From NCBI GenBank assembly GCA_013397865.1, contig VZTI01001288.1:193159-257158 (forward strand): a stretch of DNA of 64,000 bases. The letters are read 5' to 3'. The notes under the pieces were generated by a model. That model did not search any database. It was not told the origin of the DNA and saw only the letters and a list, made by a program, of their open reading frames with translations. The translations under genes and the position numbers were made by a program. The first letter of the stretch is position 1. The number at the start of each line of letters is the position of its first letter. Below, in pieces: positions 26,403 through 38,800 of the stretch. The DNA comes from Struthidea cinerea. Taxonomy: Eukaryota > Chordata > Aves > Passeriformes > Corcoracidae.

Positions 26403-28713
26403 TTGTAGCTGACATCCTGGCTGGAGTCAAGGGAGTGAAAAGAAAAATGGAAAAGAAAATGAGAAAAGAAGAGTGAAGAAATAAATGTCTCTATGAATAT
26501 GGATAAGAAACCCAGGGAAATCGCTATGTGTCTTACAGTCTGGAATAAAAATCAGGGTGTCGGGGTGAGGGAGTCAGCATTTTTCCTTATGATTTTAGCA
26601 ACACATTGGGCTAATTAAGTGAGAGGACTGTCCTAGTTGGCTTCGCTTCTGCTCAAACACATCACACCTGGCTCCTCGCTGTTTGTGCTGACCCCTATCA
26701 GCCGTGTAAAGTGAGAGTTTAGGGACCAGATCTGAGAAAAAGGGGATTAAAGAACAGGTTGGCATTTGGGCTTTGATGGCAGAGGCCTGGCACGGAGCTG
26801 GGACAGGCTGGGCTCCTGCACTGAGGCCCCTCCAGAGGGAGGACACAGAGGGGCTGTGTCAGGTTCCGCGCCGCTTGACGTTTGTATTTATTTTTGCACC
26901 ACGTTTAATTCTTTATTTATTCTGCATGTGAGCGTGGATTTAGTGCTTGGCTCCAGGCAGTCCTGTGTTTATCCACAGGGCTGCAAAGGTTCAGACTGAC
27001 AATAGGCTTTAGCCCCAAGTGACAAGGCCACCTCTAAGTCTGCCGCCGCAGCGCCTGGCTGCTCATTTGGACACTGAGGAGCTGCCGGCGCTTTGGCTGA
27101 CAGGATATTTACTCCCAGAAGCAACACTGAGGTCACTGAGTCCATGCCCAAGGGCCAGGACCATTCTCTGGTTAGTTGTGGCTCCTGGAGCATGAGTTGC
27201 AGAGGCTGAGATGCTGCAGGGGTGGCTCTGAGCTGCTGTTTGTCAGCAGAAGGGAGCTGGCCATGTGCGATGGAGTTAATGGGACATCTGCACATCGCTC
27301 TCTTCCTTGGCCTCTGCTTAATGCTCCTTCTATTCTCAGCGACAAAACAGCCCCTGAGGGGCAGATGCCACCAAGTGAAGTAAGGGAATACCCCTGTGGA
27401 TGCTCTGGCTCCTGCTCCGCGCCGGACAAAAAAGGCAGGAAACCAAAATACCCTGTACCAGTGCCACGTCCATGCCCTTGGCCCCATTCTCACACCACAC
27501 GGAGCACAGAAGCCACGGGGAGCCAGTGTGTCACCATTGTTCATTGTTAGCGGCTCCAGATCTGAAGCAGCGAGTGGGGAGCCAACATCCCACTCCAGCC
27601 TGCGGAAACCATCCCGTTCCCTCTTTGTTTGTAGGCAAACAGGGGGGATAACAAAGGGCGCTGCTGAAAACCAGCAGTGTGGCAAGATCTGCGTGTAATA
27701 GTTGCAGAGCCAGTTGAAAAGGAGGAAAATAGGGTTTTATGAAGAAAAATTGCAGCTCTTCGTGTTGCTTCTGTTTCCCAGGGTGGTACCATAGCTGAAG
27801 GTGTGTCCTGGAGGGGTTCTCATGGTTGCTCTGCGTATTGCAGAAGTCTGAGAGATGCTGTGAAGATGTCAAAAGAAAAGGAAAAAGAGAACCCCACAGA
27901 CAAACAGCCTGTCAGTGCATTCAGTGGTGAAAGGAAGGGGGGGGCAGGGATGAAAGAGGAGCAGCCATCAATTAAGGAAATGAGGAAAAAGCTTGTAATA
28001 CTTCAATTTTCCAAAACCCAAAGCTTATGTAAACCCTAGTTTGTTTTTGGTTTAAAATCCTTCTCTGTGAAAGAAAAGATCTAATGATTGGAAACGATGC
28101 TTTTGGACTGCATCTTTTAGTTTTGGGAAACCTGCTTTTTCAGTAACAAAACCTTTCACATAAAATAGTCCAGAAGGCTGGAGGTGTTTGTGTGCAGTGC
28201 TGTAACTAATGGTGACTCTCAGATTAGACAGATGTTTCTGCATGATTTCACCTGCTCTGAGGACAGTCTGACACCTCCCTTCCTTACAAGCTCAATCCCA
28301 TGAAAAGCTGGCGTGTTTTGCCTCTGATGGCCACCAAATCCAGGCCCTTTCACAGTAAGGAGGTGGTCAGCAGGAGATGACAGCTGAAATACAGTACTTC
28401 TGCTCATATGGTACCACATCTTTCCGTGTGAGCAGCCAGGAACTCCAGATGTGGGTGGGAGGAGCACTTTCTGGAGGACACAACAAACACACGGCTGTGC
28501 CCATCCCTGTTCCACAGGGAGCCGGAACCACAGCCAAATGTGAGACCTTGGATGTCACATTTCCCGCTGCAGGATTGATGGGCAGGACACTAACATTGCC
28601 TGTGGGGCACCAAGTCCTCCACCAAGGCATGGAGAAAAATCTCTTTGCTTTCATTTCACTGCATGCCTGTCCCCTCTCATCCCTCTGATCCAGATGCTCC
28701 TTTTCATGCTGCT

Positions 28714-28890
28714 GTGAGAGGTTAATATTGCTGACAGGAATCGATAATCTGAGATGCGGAGCTCGTTTCTTGGCAAATCAGTGCAGAGGAAGTAAACAGT
28801 GCCTGTTTGTTTTGACTTTCTTCCCTCGTTAAATCTGGTTTATTTTGCTAGATGGTCTTTTGATTTCATTAATTAAAATACGGCTGGATA
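28714..28890. promoter_or_regulatory. Candidate conserved non-coding element (composition only)
   Basis: The block contains a GATAATCTGA word near 28743, a GTAAACA-type forkhead core near 28791, and ATTTCATTAATTAAAATA near 28863 with a palindromic homeodomain-type core (TTAATTAA). No repeat family is recognised. The call is weak and rests on motif density only. Confidence 0.22.
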
Positions 28891-30959
28891 GGGAATGAGA
28901 ATGAAGACAAAGGACTTACGATTGATACATACAAAAAGGGAGGAATATCCTTCGGGTTCCTGTTGCCACTAAGGAAGTTGTAAGAGGTAATACAGATCTT
29001 CATCTCTTGGCTCTGTAGCTGAAGGGAGGAGAGGATGGTAATTTTAGCTCTCTGTGGTTCTTTGCTAGAATTCAGGGTTGAGATTCAAGGTCTTTGAAAA
29101 AGCTGGGTTAATTAATGGTACGTAAAACATGGTGAAGATAAGACGTAGCAAAATAAAGCAAACTAAAGCAAAAATATATATTCCAAATCAATTGTTATAA
29201 AAACATCCACTATGTTTTGGTGTATTCCCTGTTTTTTAGCAAAACATTTGGGAATAGGGCTTTTCGTCTGTTCTTATTTCAGCAAATGTTAATAAGCAGT
29301 TGTACTATCAGTGTGGAGACTCTTTTCAAATTGGTTGCACAGATTTTCCTTAACGCTTTCACCAAAATTTCTCCCTGTGCTGTTGCACTGTCAAGACAAT
29401 TCACCCAACTCATACCGCACTTGCTATGCTGAAATGAGATCAAGTAGCTGTGACACTTGCAGCTGGAATAGTAAATGTATTAAAAATTACAGCTTGAGAA
29501 AGACAAATTCTACTTCAAAATCAAGGCTTGGACCTCAAAACGATGGATGGTGGCCATTGGAAAGAATGTAAAAGGCAAGATGCAATATTTCATAGTTTTG
29601 AAAAATGAAACACTTGGGAAGTGTCAAAGTATTTATTCAGAACTTTGCATAGGAATTATTTTAACTTGCATTGATTTGTTTAGTCTCGCAATTCACATTT
29701 ATTTTAAAACAGGTGCTAATAACTGCCTTTTCTTTATAGGTTTCCTTTCGGGCTGAAAACCATGTCTCATTCAATGTAAATCTGCACCATTTTGAGGCAG
29801 TCAAATGCTCTTAGCTGACTCAGGTTTATTGCTGGGCAAAAGCAGAATCTCCAGTTTGGTTTGACTTGAACCAAATTTCAGATTATTTCTTGTGTTGCTG
29901 ACGACAGGAAAACCAGGTGGCTCACCCGGGGCTGATGCCCATGATTGAAGGAGTAGTTAAGCCCTTTGCAGTAATCGGATTATGAAGGAATTGGGCTGGT
30001 GGCTGCCAGGCTTCCCACCAGAGCCTCTGCAAGGGCAGCCCAGTGAGGGCACAGCACCCAAAATCCAGGGATGTCCCCAGGTAGTGTGGCCAGGAGACCA
30101 AACTCATTTCTGCCAGCTTCAACATTGGAAACATTCAATTTTCTGCCCATATTCTCTGATTTGCACAATCTGTAGGAAAGTTTTATTTTTGCTCCAGGAA
30201 GGAAATTGTTTCCTGCCCTCCCCAAAATACTAACTCTGCTTTTTGTTGGTTTTCCTCGAGTGCTGCTCTGAACAGGACTGGCCTTCAGCATGTCCATGGG
30301 CTTGCCTGAACTCGAGGAGAAACATTATCAAGGACTTATGAGCACCATGCAGCTCACGACAGCTGGCGCTCCGTGCGTTTCCATGACAAGAAAGGGTTTT
30401 TGTGACCTCAAATCACTTGGGAACCAGTTGAATTCGCAAATCTCACTTTTTCTCCCCCCGACATGATGAGATTGCTAGGCAAGCAGGCAGGCTTTTGGAG
30501 TGTTTTTCCAACTCAGGGTTTCCTACTGGGTGCCATTAAGCGTCAGGTAAAATGTGGTGGTGGTTGGGCGATGCGTAGCACGATGTTTTGTTTGCTACCT
30601 CGCTGTGATAATTTTTGCTTTGCTGGGACGTTCTGCGAAACTGAAGGCCGTAAACATATGTTATAAATTGCTTGAAAATGAGAGGAAACTTAACTTTCCT
30701 TATAAAAAGACTAAGGGCTGTAATTTATTACTGTAAACAAGAATGAGAGGACAAAAAAAAAAATCAATTAAAAAAGAAAACGTCAAGCTCTTTTTGCTCA
30801 GAATTTTAAAAGGACCTGAAGTCGATTGTTTCCTCCCGTGGAAGGTCTGGTTTCTATCAGCCAGGCAGAAGGGCTTTTGTTTCTAGCAGTCAAATCAACA
30901 GGCCAGTAAGAGTAGCTTTGAACTGCAATTTGTCTTTACGCATTTTGAAAACGCTCTTT

Positions 30960-31180
30960 CGATGTGTTTACACGTTGGCTGGGGCACTTCTGCTGCAGTC
31001 AGCTCTTTCTGGGACAATTAATCAAGCGATCAAGTCTCTGATTAATCAAAGTCCCTCCTGACAACTCCTTTCTTTCGATCACCTGCTGAGTCTCTACTAA
31101 AACCCAAACAAGCAAATGATTAAACTCTTCTATTTTTCTTTTTTTTTTTTTAATGGGGAAGAATGAAAGAAAGAAATTAA
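30960..31180. promoter_or_regulatory. Candidate regulatory block with TCF/LEF-like motif cluster
   Basis: The nonamer ATTAATCAA occurs at 31017-31025 and again at 31041-31049, 24 bases apart. The second copy extends to ATCAAAG (31045-31051), which matches the TCF/LEF consensus WWCAAAG. A related GATCAAG lies between them at 31028-31034. Further GATTAA words follow near 31118. Spacing by roughly two helical turns would put the sites on one DNA face. Function is inferred, and I have no conservation or binding data. Confidence 0.28.
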
Positions 31181-31441
31181 AAAGAAGGCGGCGTGCCTTG
31201 CAGATTTGGCACTTTTCGAGGTACATACCTCAAGGAGAGAGAGATCTTGGACTACATTTGTGATGCAAACTGGAACCTTTGGCTACCAAATGCAGGATGT
31301 GGTGTATCCTGTTCAAAGAGGCACATATTTTGCATGTTTGTGTTGGCTCCTCTCAATCAAAGCATGCTGTGATTCAGCTACACTAAAAATTAACAATCTA
31401 TGTTATAGCCATGTATTACATTACACCCTCCCCTTTTTTTT

Positions 31442-31459
31442 GGGGGGGAGGGGGGGGGG
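31442..31459 (+). repeat. G-rich run, possible G-quadruplex
   Basis: Seven G bases, one A and ten G bases follow directly on an eight-to-nine-base T run. Seventeen guanines in eighteen positions can in principle fold into a quadruplex. It is equally a simple slippage tract. Confidence 0.7.
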
Positions 31460-32834
31460 AAATATTTTCCAGAAAAGACATCTCCTAAAGAGAAGGGAAG
31501 GTAGGTAACAAAAACCTTGGAAATGTTTTCATAATAATTATTCGACAGCAATCAAATCATGCCACTTTAAAAGATCAGCTGAGCTATCTGTAAATATTTT
31601 CTCATCTCTGCAGAGCAGTACAAACTCCTAATAAAAAGCATCTGTTTCCATTTCTGGAGTAAATTTGAGGTGGATTTTTATGTCAATGGCTCTTTAATGT
31701 CCCTGCAAACAGCAAAGAAGAGAAAAGAGTTAAAATAGGAGTTGCTGGCTCGCAGCAACTTGGTATTTTTGTGAAACTGGTTTTAGGGATTTTCTTAAGG
31801 AGAGAAAACAGACTGCATTGGATGAGTTGATTGTGGGTAGCGTTGTCAAAAATCAAAGACTGAAGTGTGAAGGATGGGCGATGTCATCTGGCAGCTTAAT
31901 TAAAGCTCTGAGCACTGTCTTCTTTTTGTTTTCTAGGATTCTAGATTCTTTATTAGCAGCCATCCTTCACATCTATCCTTCAGAGGTGTTTTATAAACCA
32001 ATGAGGTGCTACAGAGATGACACCTAAATACAATTCACTTTCTTTACAGATGAAACCAAACTGAGCTACCAAGGAACTGAATAACTCAGCTGTGTCCAAG
32101 ATCCAAGCAGGGAGAGACTCCTGGGCTCTGCCAAGACTGGTCACATCCCCAGACTGCTCCTCTGACCAGGGGATCATGTTGTTCCCTTCAAGCCAATCCC
32201 ACCTGCTTCTGAAAATTGGATTAGAGGGCTGCCCTGCTGTGAGTACCCATAAAACACCTCTGGGCTAACTGGCAGAGTAGGAACACAACCATTTTTTGCG
32301 TACTCTGTTTCAGCATCACTGGTAAATCTCCAGATTTCCTGCTATTCTGTATTCCTGATGTATAAACCCTTCTGTCGGCCCAGTTTTCTGTTCCCCTGCC
32401 ACACCTATTTCCAACTCACTAATTACTCTTGTTACATGCTGATGAGCCAAATAGTTATTCTTCCTTTCCCCAGGGTGGCAATTAAAACCCAAGTTTGCCT
32501 TTATTAGCTGAAGTGGCCTTAGGAAAATATATTGTCCAACACATCTAATGGCATCTCCTTAGCATTTCATTTTCAGCAGGCATTTCCAAAGAAAGTCCAT
32601 TTTGTTTCAGGCAGAACTTCTTATTTCAGATAATGCTGTTCGCAGGCTTCATAAAAAATCAGCATTGTGTTCATTCTTCCAGTTGCAAAACCCCCCTCAA
32701 AAACAACCCCAAGCAAACGTTTTTTTCTCCCTGCTTGTATTTATTTTGTTCTGTTTTCAACAACCTGTGCCTGGCATCTTGGGTATTTATCACCCTAGAG
32801 AGAATTGGACATGAAAAAAACCAACACAGCAGCA

Positions 32835-32835
<1 letters not shown>

Positions 32836-32894
<59 letters not shown>
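32836..32894. repeat. Perfect poly-A tract, 59 bases
   Basis: Fifty-nine consecutive A bases follow AGCAC and are followed by CAAGAAGAAAAGAAG. It is by far the longest homopolymer in the window. I recognise no retrogene, SINE or LTR in the 400 bases upstream and no clear target-site duplication. A retroposition tail, replication slippage, or a sequencing/assembly artefact are all possible. Confidence 0.95.
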
Positions 32895-32895
<1 letters not shown>

Positions 32896-35800
32896 AAGAA
32901 GAAAAGAAGCCAAAATATAAATCACAGAGAAATGATATTCTGAGGACTGAAATAGCATAAAGGAGTCTCTTGGTTGTCCTGGTGAAAGAAGCAACTGCAT
33001 GTTGAGTTGTGGATACAGAAGTACAATAATGTCTTAAAAATAACACATCTCTTCTGAACTTCATCGTGAAGAAGACTCCTGATTGCTGACAGATTCATGA
33101 AAATAGTTTAAATTGTCTCCTAGATGGATGTTTCTGGCTGTACACCGAAACCTTAATTTTAGCAGGAGATGGGATCTCAGTCACCTACACTGAACTCAGA
33201 AAAAATATGGAGAGAAAGAGACATTTAAACTAATGCCACTAACAACCTGCCACATTTAAAAATATTGAGCAGGCCTTTCACATTCTGTAAAGTTTAAATA
33301 TTTAAACAAATGGGGAAAATTCGTCTTATTCTTGGCACAGGTCTTATCCATTTTATTACTCAGTATCTCCAAATATGCTGAGATGCCAAGTAATTTCCAG
33401 TTTTTTATCAAATTTTAACTTTGGATCATGACTCTGGGATATTATGTTCAGAAGTGTGTGGAGCTTTTGAAGCAGAATTTCCTCGGATTTGATATATCCC
33501 TTTCAGAACTCTGCCTTTAGATGGAAATTCATTCTGAGCCAGTAATATTATATGTTATTTCTAAAACTCTGAAGTTTATAAAGCACATAATGAAATCTAA
33601 GTCTTTAGCCCAGGTGGAATCACGAATCAGCATTGAGTTCTCTGCAAACAGCAGGGCTGGTTGCCTTTTTTGTGCCTTTGCATCATTTTGGAAAAACCAT
33701 GGACTGTGGCACAAAACAGCTGCAGAGCCATGACCGTCACCGGGGCAGTCACCCCTTTCCTGGGAAAGCAATCCTTCCTTGGCAGGGGGAGGATGCTTGT
33801 GCTGGAAGTGTGGGAGAAAACTGACAGTGACCTGGAGATATTTCCTCAGAATCTTCGTGGGTCATGTCTATCTGTACATGAATAAAGGATTCCTTTTGAT
33901 GTGGTTATTATCTGGACCATAGCAATGGCACAACATTAATCACAACAGTAAATGATAGAGAGGGTTTTTTAAACCACTAAGATCACCACTCTTTAGTTAT
34001 GGAATTTGCCATCTCAGATCCTCAGGCCCGTTCCATACTCAGCCAAATTTATCTGATTCCAAATTACCAAATACCTTAAATTAAGCTCAACATGCTGAAA
34101 CAGCCACTCCTGTTGTTTTCCCTGATGAAGGACAACATGAGTTTTCCTATAGTTTCTTTTGCAACATATTTATTCTTCAGGGTATTTTAATCACCAGCTC
34201 AAAGCTTGATAAAGATGTGGAACATAAGAACATAAATCAAACTAACTCCATCCTGGGTGATAAGGACAATGAGAGAAGAAAAGTCACAGTGGGAAGAATT
34301 AATCTGTTACTACTTTCTTGTTTGCCTGTGTTGCATCAAAGAAGCGGTGCTGGGGAACATCATCTGAACGTCCAGGAATTAGAGCAGATGCATGGTCACA
34401 GCTTGTGTCAACCTGTGCCTGTCCACATGGACTTTTCTGGTTGTTAGAGCAGGTGAGGGAGCCACTGGAGTGCAGGCATTGCCTACTGGGCAGCCCCCAG
34501 TAGCTGCATCACCTCTTAAGCGTGTTTTCTCAGTGCTGCTCCTCTGTATTTCAGGTGGGTCTTGCTTGCCAGGAGGAAAATTCTGTTTATGTAGCATGTT
34601 ATGGAGGTGACACGCTCTTTGCCCTTGTTAGGAAAAGTTTGCTTTTCCCCCTGAATCTAAACCAAAAGTCACACCCGGTGAAAGAATACAAATGCTCTTT
34701 TTATTTGGGAAAACACATAGCAGGAGTCAGTCACTTACCCGGGCCAGTTGCAGGTGGAACTGGGGTCCAAATTGGCACAGCAGGGAAGCAAGCAGGAATT
34801 TCAGCTAAACTGTGGCTCATGGACACTGTGCCATGGGACATCCCAGCTGCTGAGCCCCAGAGCGTGTTCTGATCAAGGAGATGAGCTTGAGCAGAGCAAG
34901 TGTTGAGGTGTGACTGGTCAGGAGCAAAAGCCTTTTCAATAGTCAGCACCTTCTGGCTTGTCTGACAGGCAGACACTTGGCCTGAGTGCTTATTGGTACA
35001 AGCAAGGTGTGTTTCATACCCGCTAGCTGCTTTTCCTTCCAGGAACTGACTTGTCCTGGAAGCCCTGCCAAGAGGTCTATGTGCAAGCCCATCAATGATG
35101 AGCAGCTCACGCTGCCTGCTGAGCCACAGCTGAGTCCAGCCTGCTTTATATTCCCTTTTCACACTCCAGAGAGCGAGCACCAGGATTTTGTGAGCCCAGA
35201 GCAAAAAAATTCAAACAATGGAAGTGTTCAGTGCTGTTTCCTTTGGAGATGCTCGGCGCTGATTAGATCTCCTGCACAGCAGGTATCCACCTAGCAAAGA
35301 GTTTAGCAAGAGCTGCCTCGGAGCGCCAGGGCGGCCCTGCAACGTGAAGGGATTTTTAATTCCATCTGTCCCACACAACTTTTTTGCAAGGCTTCCAAAA
35401 ATCACATAACCCCGTGCCCAGTCCCGGCTCTGAGAGCGAAGGCCTTTTGTTTATTGTCTTTGGGCCTGGTGTGCCTGCAGCTGTGCTGGTGGCAGCACCA
35501 GCCCCTCCGACAGCCCCCCTGGGCGGGGGGAGCAGGGACTGGGATCTTCCCACGTCCAGAACTTCATTTTTTGGAGTGATGGTGGCAGCAGGTCGTGGGC
35601 CTCTCTTCCCTTTGCCTGAAGTGTCCTCTTGGACACTGGCGATGGCCACGCTCTGTTGAATGTCCCCCTGGATGTGTTTTCCCCACATTGCCACCACCAA
35701 AGGGACCACTTGTCCTTCATGCCTGGACTGCCAACTGTGATGACATTTCTCATGGCCAAGGTATTTCCTAAATCCCACAAACTGTTTTTGTTTGTGTGGA

Positions 35801-38800
35801 ACTGGTGATTCCACACTGACTGTGAGAGGTTTGTTTCTATGTGCCAGACTGGTACCATCTTTTTTTTTCGCCTATTTCTCATCTGATGCTCCTCATGCCA
35901 GAACTTCTGCACTGCAGCAACGTGGGTGCTTCGGTGGCAGGAGGGGTGAGAGGGAGGTAGAAAGCTGTGCATGACACTTGCGGAGCTCCAGTCAGCCCCT
36001 TGTTGGAGTAACAGCACAAATTAACCATACAGTGCACAAAATAATAACACAAATCCAATTGGAGTCACACCTTTCCTTCAGTCATAAACGAAAATCTGAA
36101 GCTGAGAGTTTCTCCAAGTCCATACGTGCTATCAGAGATGTGAAAACAGCAGAGGGGGAAAGATTCTTGTTCCAACAGGTTGCTGGATCTGCAGCCCACA
36201 TCCCCCTCAGTGAGCAGCTGGCGTGCGGCAGTGGCACACACACCGTGGAATGTCTCTGGCACAGGGGCCTTTTTCAGCTGATGTTTTCCTAGAAGGCCAT
36301 GCCAGGAGACATATTTGTGTTTATTGCCAGGGCTGGGAGTTGCCTACAGGTGCTAATTATTGACCGTTCCTCCTCCACAAGGGAGCCAGTGTGCGAGCCA
36401 CCCTCCGCCCCGCCTGGGAGCCACTATCATGTTCCCTGCCCTTCCCTGCAGCTGGGAATGAGCTGTTTGGGTTGGACTTGGTGGCACAGATGGTGCCACC
36501 TGTGGCAGGCTCTGCCAGCAGGATGGATCCCAGGCAGCTGGGAGGTCATTCCTGGCAGGGGGAAGCCAAAATCCATTTGCACTTACACCAGACTCCCCAG
36601 GCTGACAAATACCTTTGGCTGCTCCCACACCCTGCTTCGGGGCTGAGGGATTTGTAGACCACTGAGGAGGCCTGTTCAGCCCTGAACATGGCCCAATATT
36701 TCAAGTTTGGGAGAAAAAAATCATTCAGCATCCTCCCAAAAATCAGGGCAGCCTGATTTCCAAGGTTTCACACTGCCTGCAGATCTGCTTGCCTTACACA
36801 TCACAGCATCTCCTGTCCCATGAGAGGGTCACCAGAGAGACTGAGCCCTCCCCAGATGAATATTTCTTTCCTTCAGGGATTCTCTCTGGCAGCACCAAAG
36901 GTGCCAGACTCGGTGATGGCAGGTTGGTTTTACACACGAGTGATGAAATCCAGAGCATAAACAGGGATTTTTCACCCCTGATGGCTATGGGATAAAGACA
37001 AACAACTTCTGGCTTTCTTCTGCCCTCTCTGTTCCCAAACAAGAAGCATCTATTATACATTTTTTAATTAAGATTTAGGCTGATAAAGCAAAATTGCTGC
37101 CTCACCCTGTACTGCCTTTGTTGAAAAGACAGCTGAACACAATTACTAAAGGAAAACTTTTGTCTTGATGATCTACTCTTCATTTTTAAACTGTGTTCAT
37201 TCCTGATGTCCTATAAAATAATAGAATGTAAATCACAGCAGCCTAAGGGCTCAGGGTGAGATTCCCTGACAGGTGGCCTTGGAGCAGGCAGGGATTTGGG
37301 AAGATTCCTGCAGTGTGACTAAAACTGTCACATTCTAACTTGGTCGAATTTATGTGAAAAAGAAAATCACGGAGTCTTTGCACCTGAAGCTATAAAGTGG
37401 CTTGTGCTCCCTTGAAGCAGAGCCAGCACTTATTTGAAATTTGGTCCACCTCAGGGACCATCGTTTGAACTGAATAATAAAAGCCAAACTGAGGCAAATT
37501 CACCACGTGTCAGGGGTAGATATGAAAGGCTGGTGTTGAGTTTTTCATCTGTTTGGCATGGCTGTTTCTACCCTGTGCTGGTGTGACGCTGACCCCTATC
37601 AGGAGATCCACATCCATATATTTGCATTTAAAAAGATGGCAAACCCACGTATTTTCCAAGAAAATTCCCTAATTTGCTGGATTTTTTTTCTGGGTTCCTT
37701 TGGGAAGAGAAGTTGAGTTCAGTAGGAAATCTAAATTTGAAAGTTTGTGTAAAACGTATTTCAGGGCTTTGTGTTTTCAAACAATAATGTTCCCCAGAAA
37801 TATTAAAAAGAAATACATATCTTTCTTTCTTGTTTATTTTTTGGAAATTTTTAGATCAACACCCGTCATTTTCATTAGTGCTCTATGACCCAGTTCATCA
37901 CTAACATGCTGAAAATTAAACATCCACTGAAGTGCTTCACTAAATCAGGGACTGGAGCTCCCTAATGACAAGTACATGCACACTCCACCAGCCAGCCATA
38001 AGACTTTTTTGCATCTATTTATGTCCTTTTTTCCTCCAGTGCGGAAAACGATGCCAAGATGCATTTTGCACCGGTCTACCGCACACTGAGATTTCCCCTG
38101 CTCCCAGACCCCTGACAGAGAGCACTTTTGCTTTCATTTATTACTTTAATGTAACATTTTTTTTCCCTTCTGTGTTTCACAACATTGAGCAACTTCCCGC
38201 TGGCGGTGATCGCCAGGGCCCGTTTGGCATCGCGGAGGAGGAATCCCAGGCATGCTCCACCAGCCCCCTCCTGACCTGTGGGCAGGCTTCAGGCAGCCAC
38301 TCTCACCTCTACCCTTCATTGTTTTGGAGCAGAGCTGGGTGAAGCCCAGTTTTTCCATCTCACAGCAGCACTTTGTCCTCGCAGGGCTGTTTTTCCCTCT
38401 CCATCTCACTGGGAACCAATAGGTCTCCTTCGAAATGAATGAGCGGGAGAGAGAAAGGAGGAGAACAAATACCTTACAGTCCCCTGGTGAGGGAAGTGCT
38501 CGGGCTGCCAGCTCTCTAGGCTCCATTCCCAGTGCTAAAGGCTGTGCCTTTCACATCCCAGCTGGCCTCCCCACCCCAGGCTGCAGGATGCTCTGGACTG
38601 GGGTGAGCACATACTCCCTTTCTGTGCATGACCAAAAATTCCTCTTTGCAAAAAAGAAGTGGGAGCAAACCCATCACGTTCCTCCGAACAGTTTCCATCT
38701 CAATGCATTGGTATTTTTCCACCTCCAAAAGCATTTCATAAGAGCTTTCCAGCCCATTCCCTCCTGTGGCCTTTAAAAGCCGTGTCAGTCACCAGAGCTG

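Larger units (their letters stand above)
26403..32835. other. Non-coding unique sequence, no gene recognised
   Basis: The longest open frame of the whole window lies here (26969-27685, minus strand, 238 codons). It sits in a GC-richer patch, shows no domain or signal peptide and overlaps several other open frames, so I treat it as chance. Regulatory-like blocks at 28714-28890 and 30960-31180 and the G-run at 31442-31459 are listed separately. Confidence 0.55.

Noticed and set aside
27866..28039. Lysine/glutamate-rich frame starting MSKEKEKENPTDKQ
   Set aside because: It is a short purine-rich stretch that mimics a charged protein terminus, with no supporting exon structure.
34522..34872. Plus-strand frame following a TTTCAG that looks like a spliced exon
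   Set aside because: The acceptor-like site is common by chance, the translated segment matches no family I know, and there is no convincing donor or partner exon.
26689..37602. Shared 15-base word GCTGACCCCTATCAG near 26689 and near 37588
   Set aside because: A few shared 15-mers are expected by chance in 64 kb, and the flanking bases do not match.
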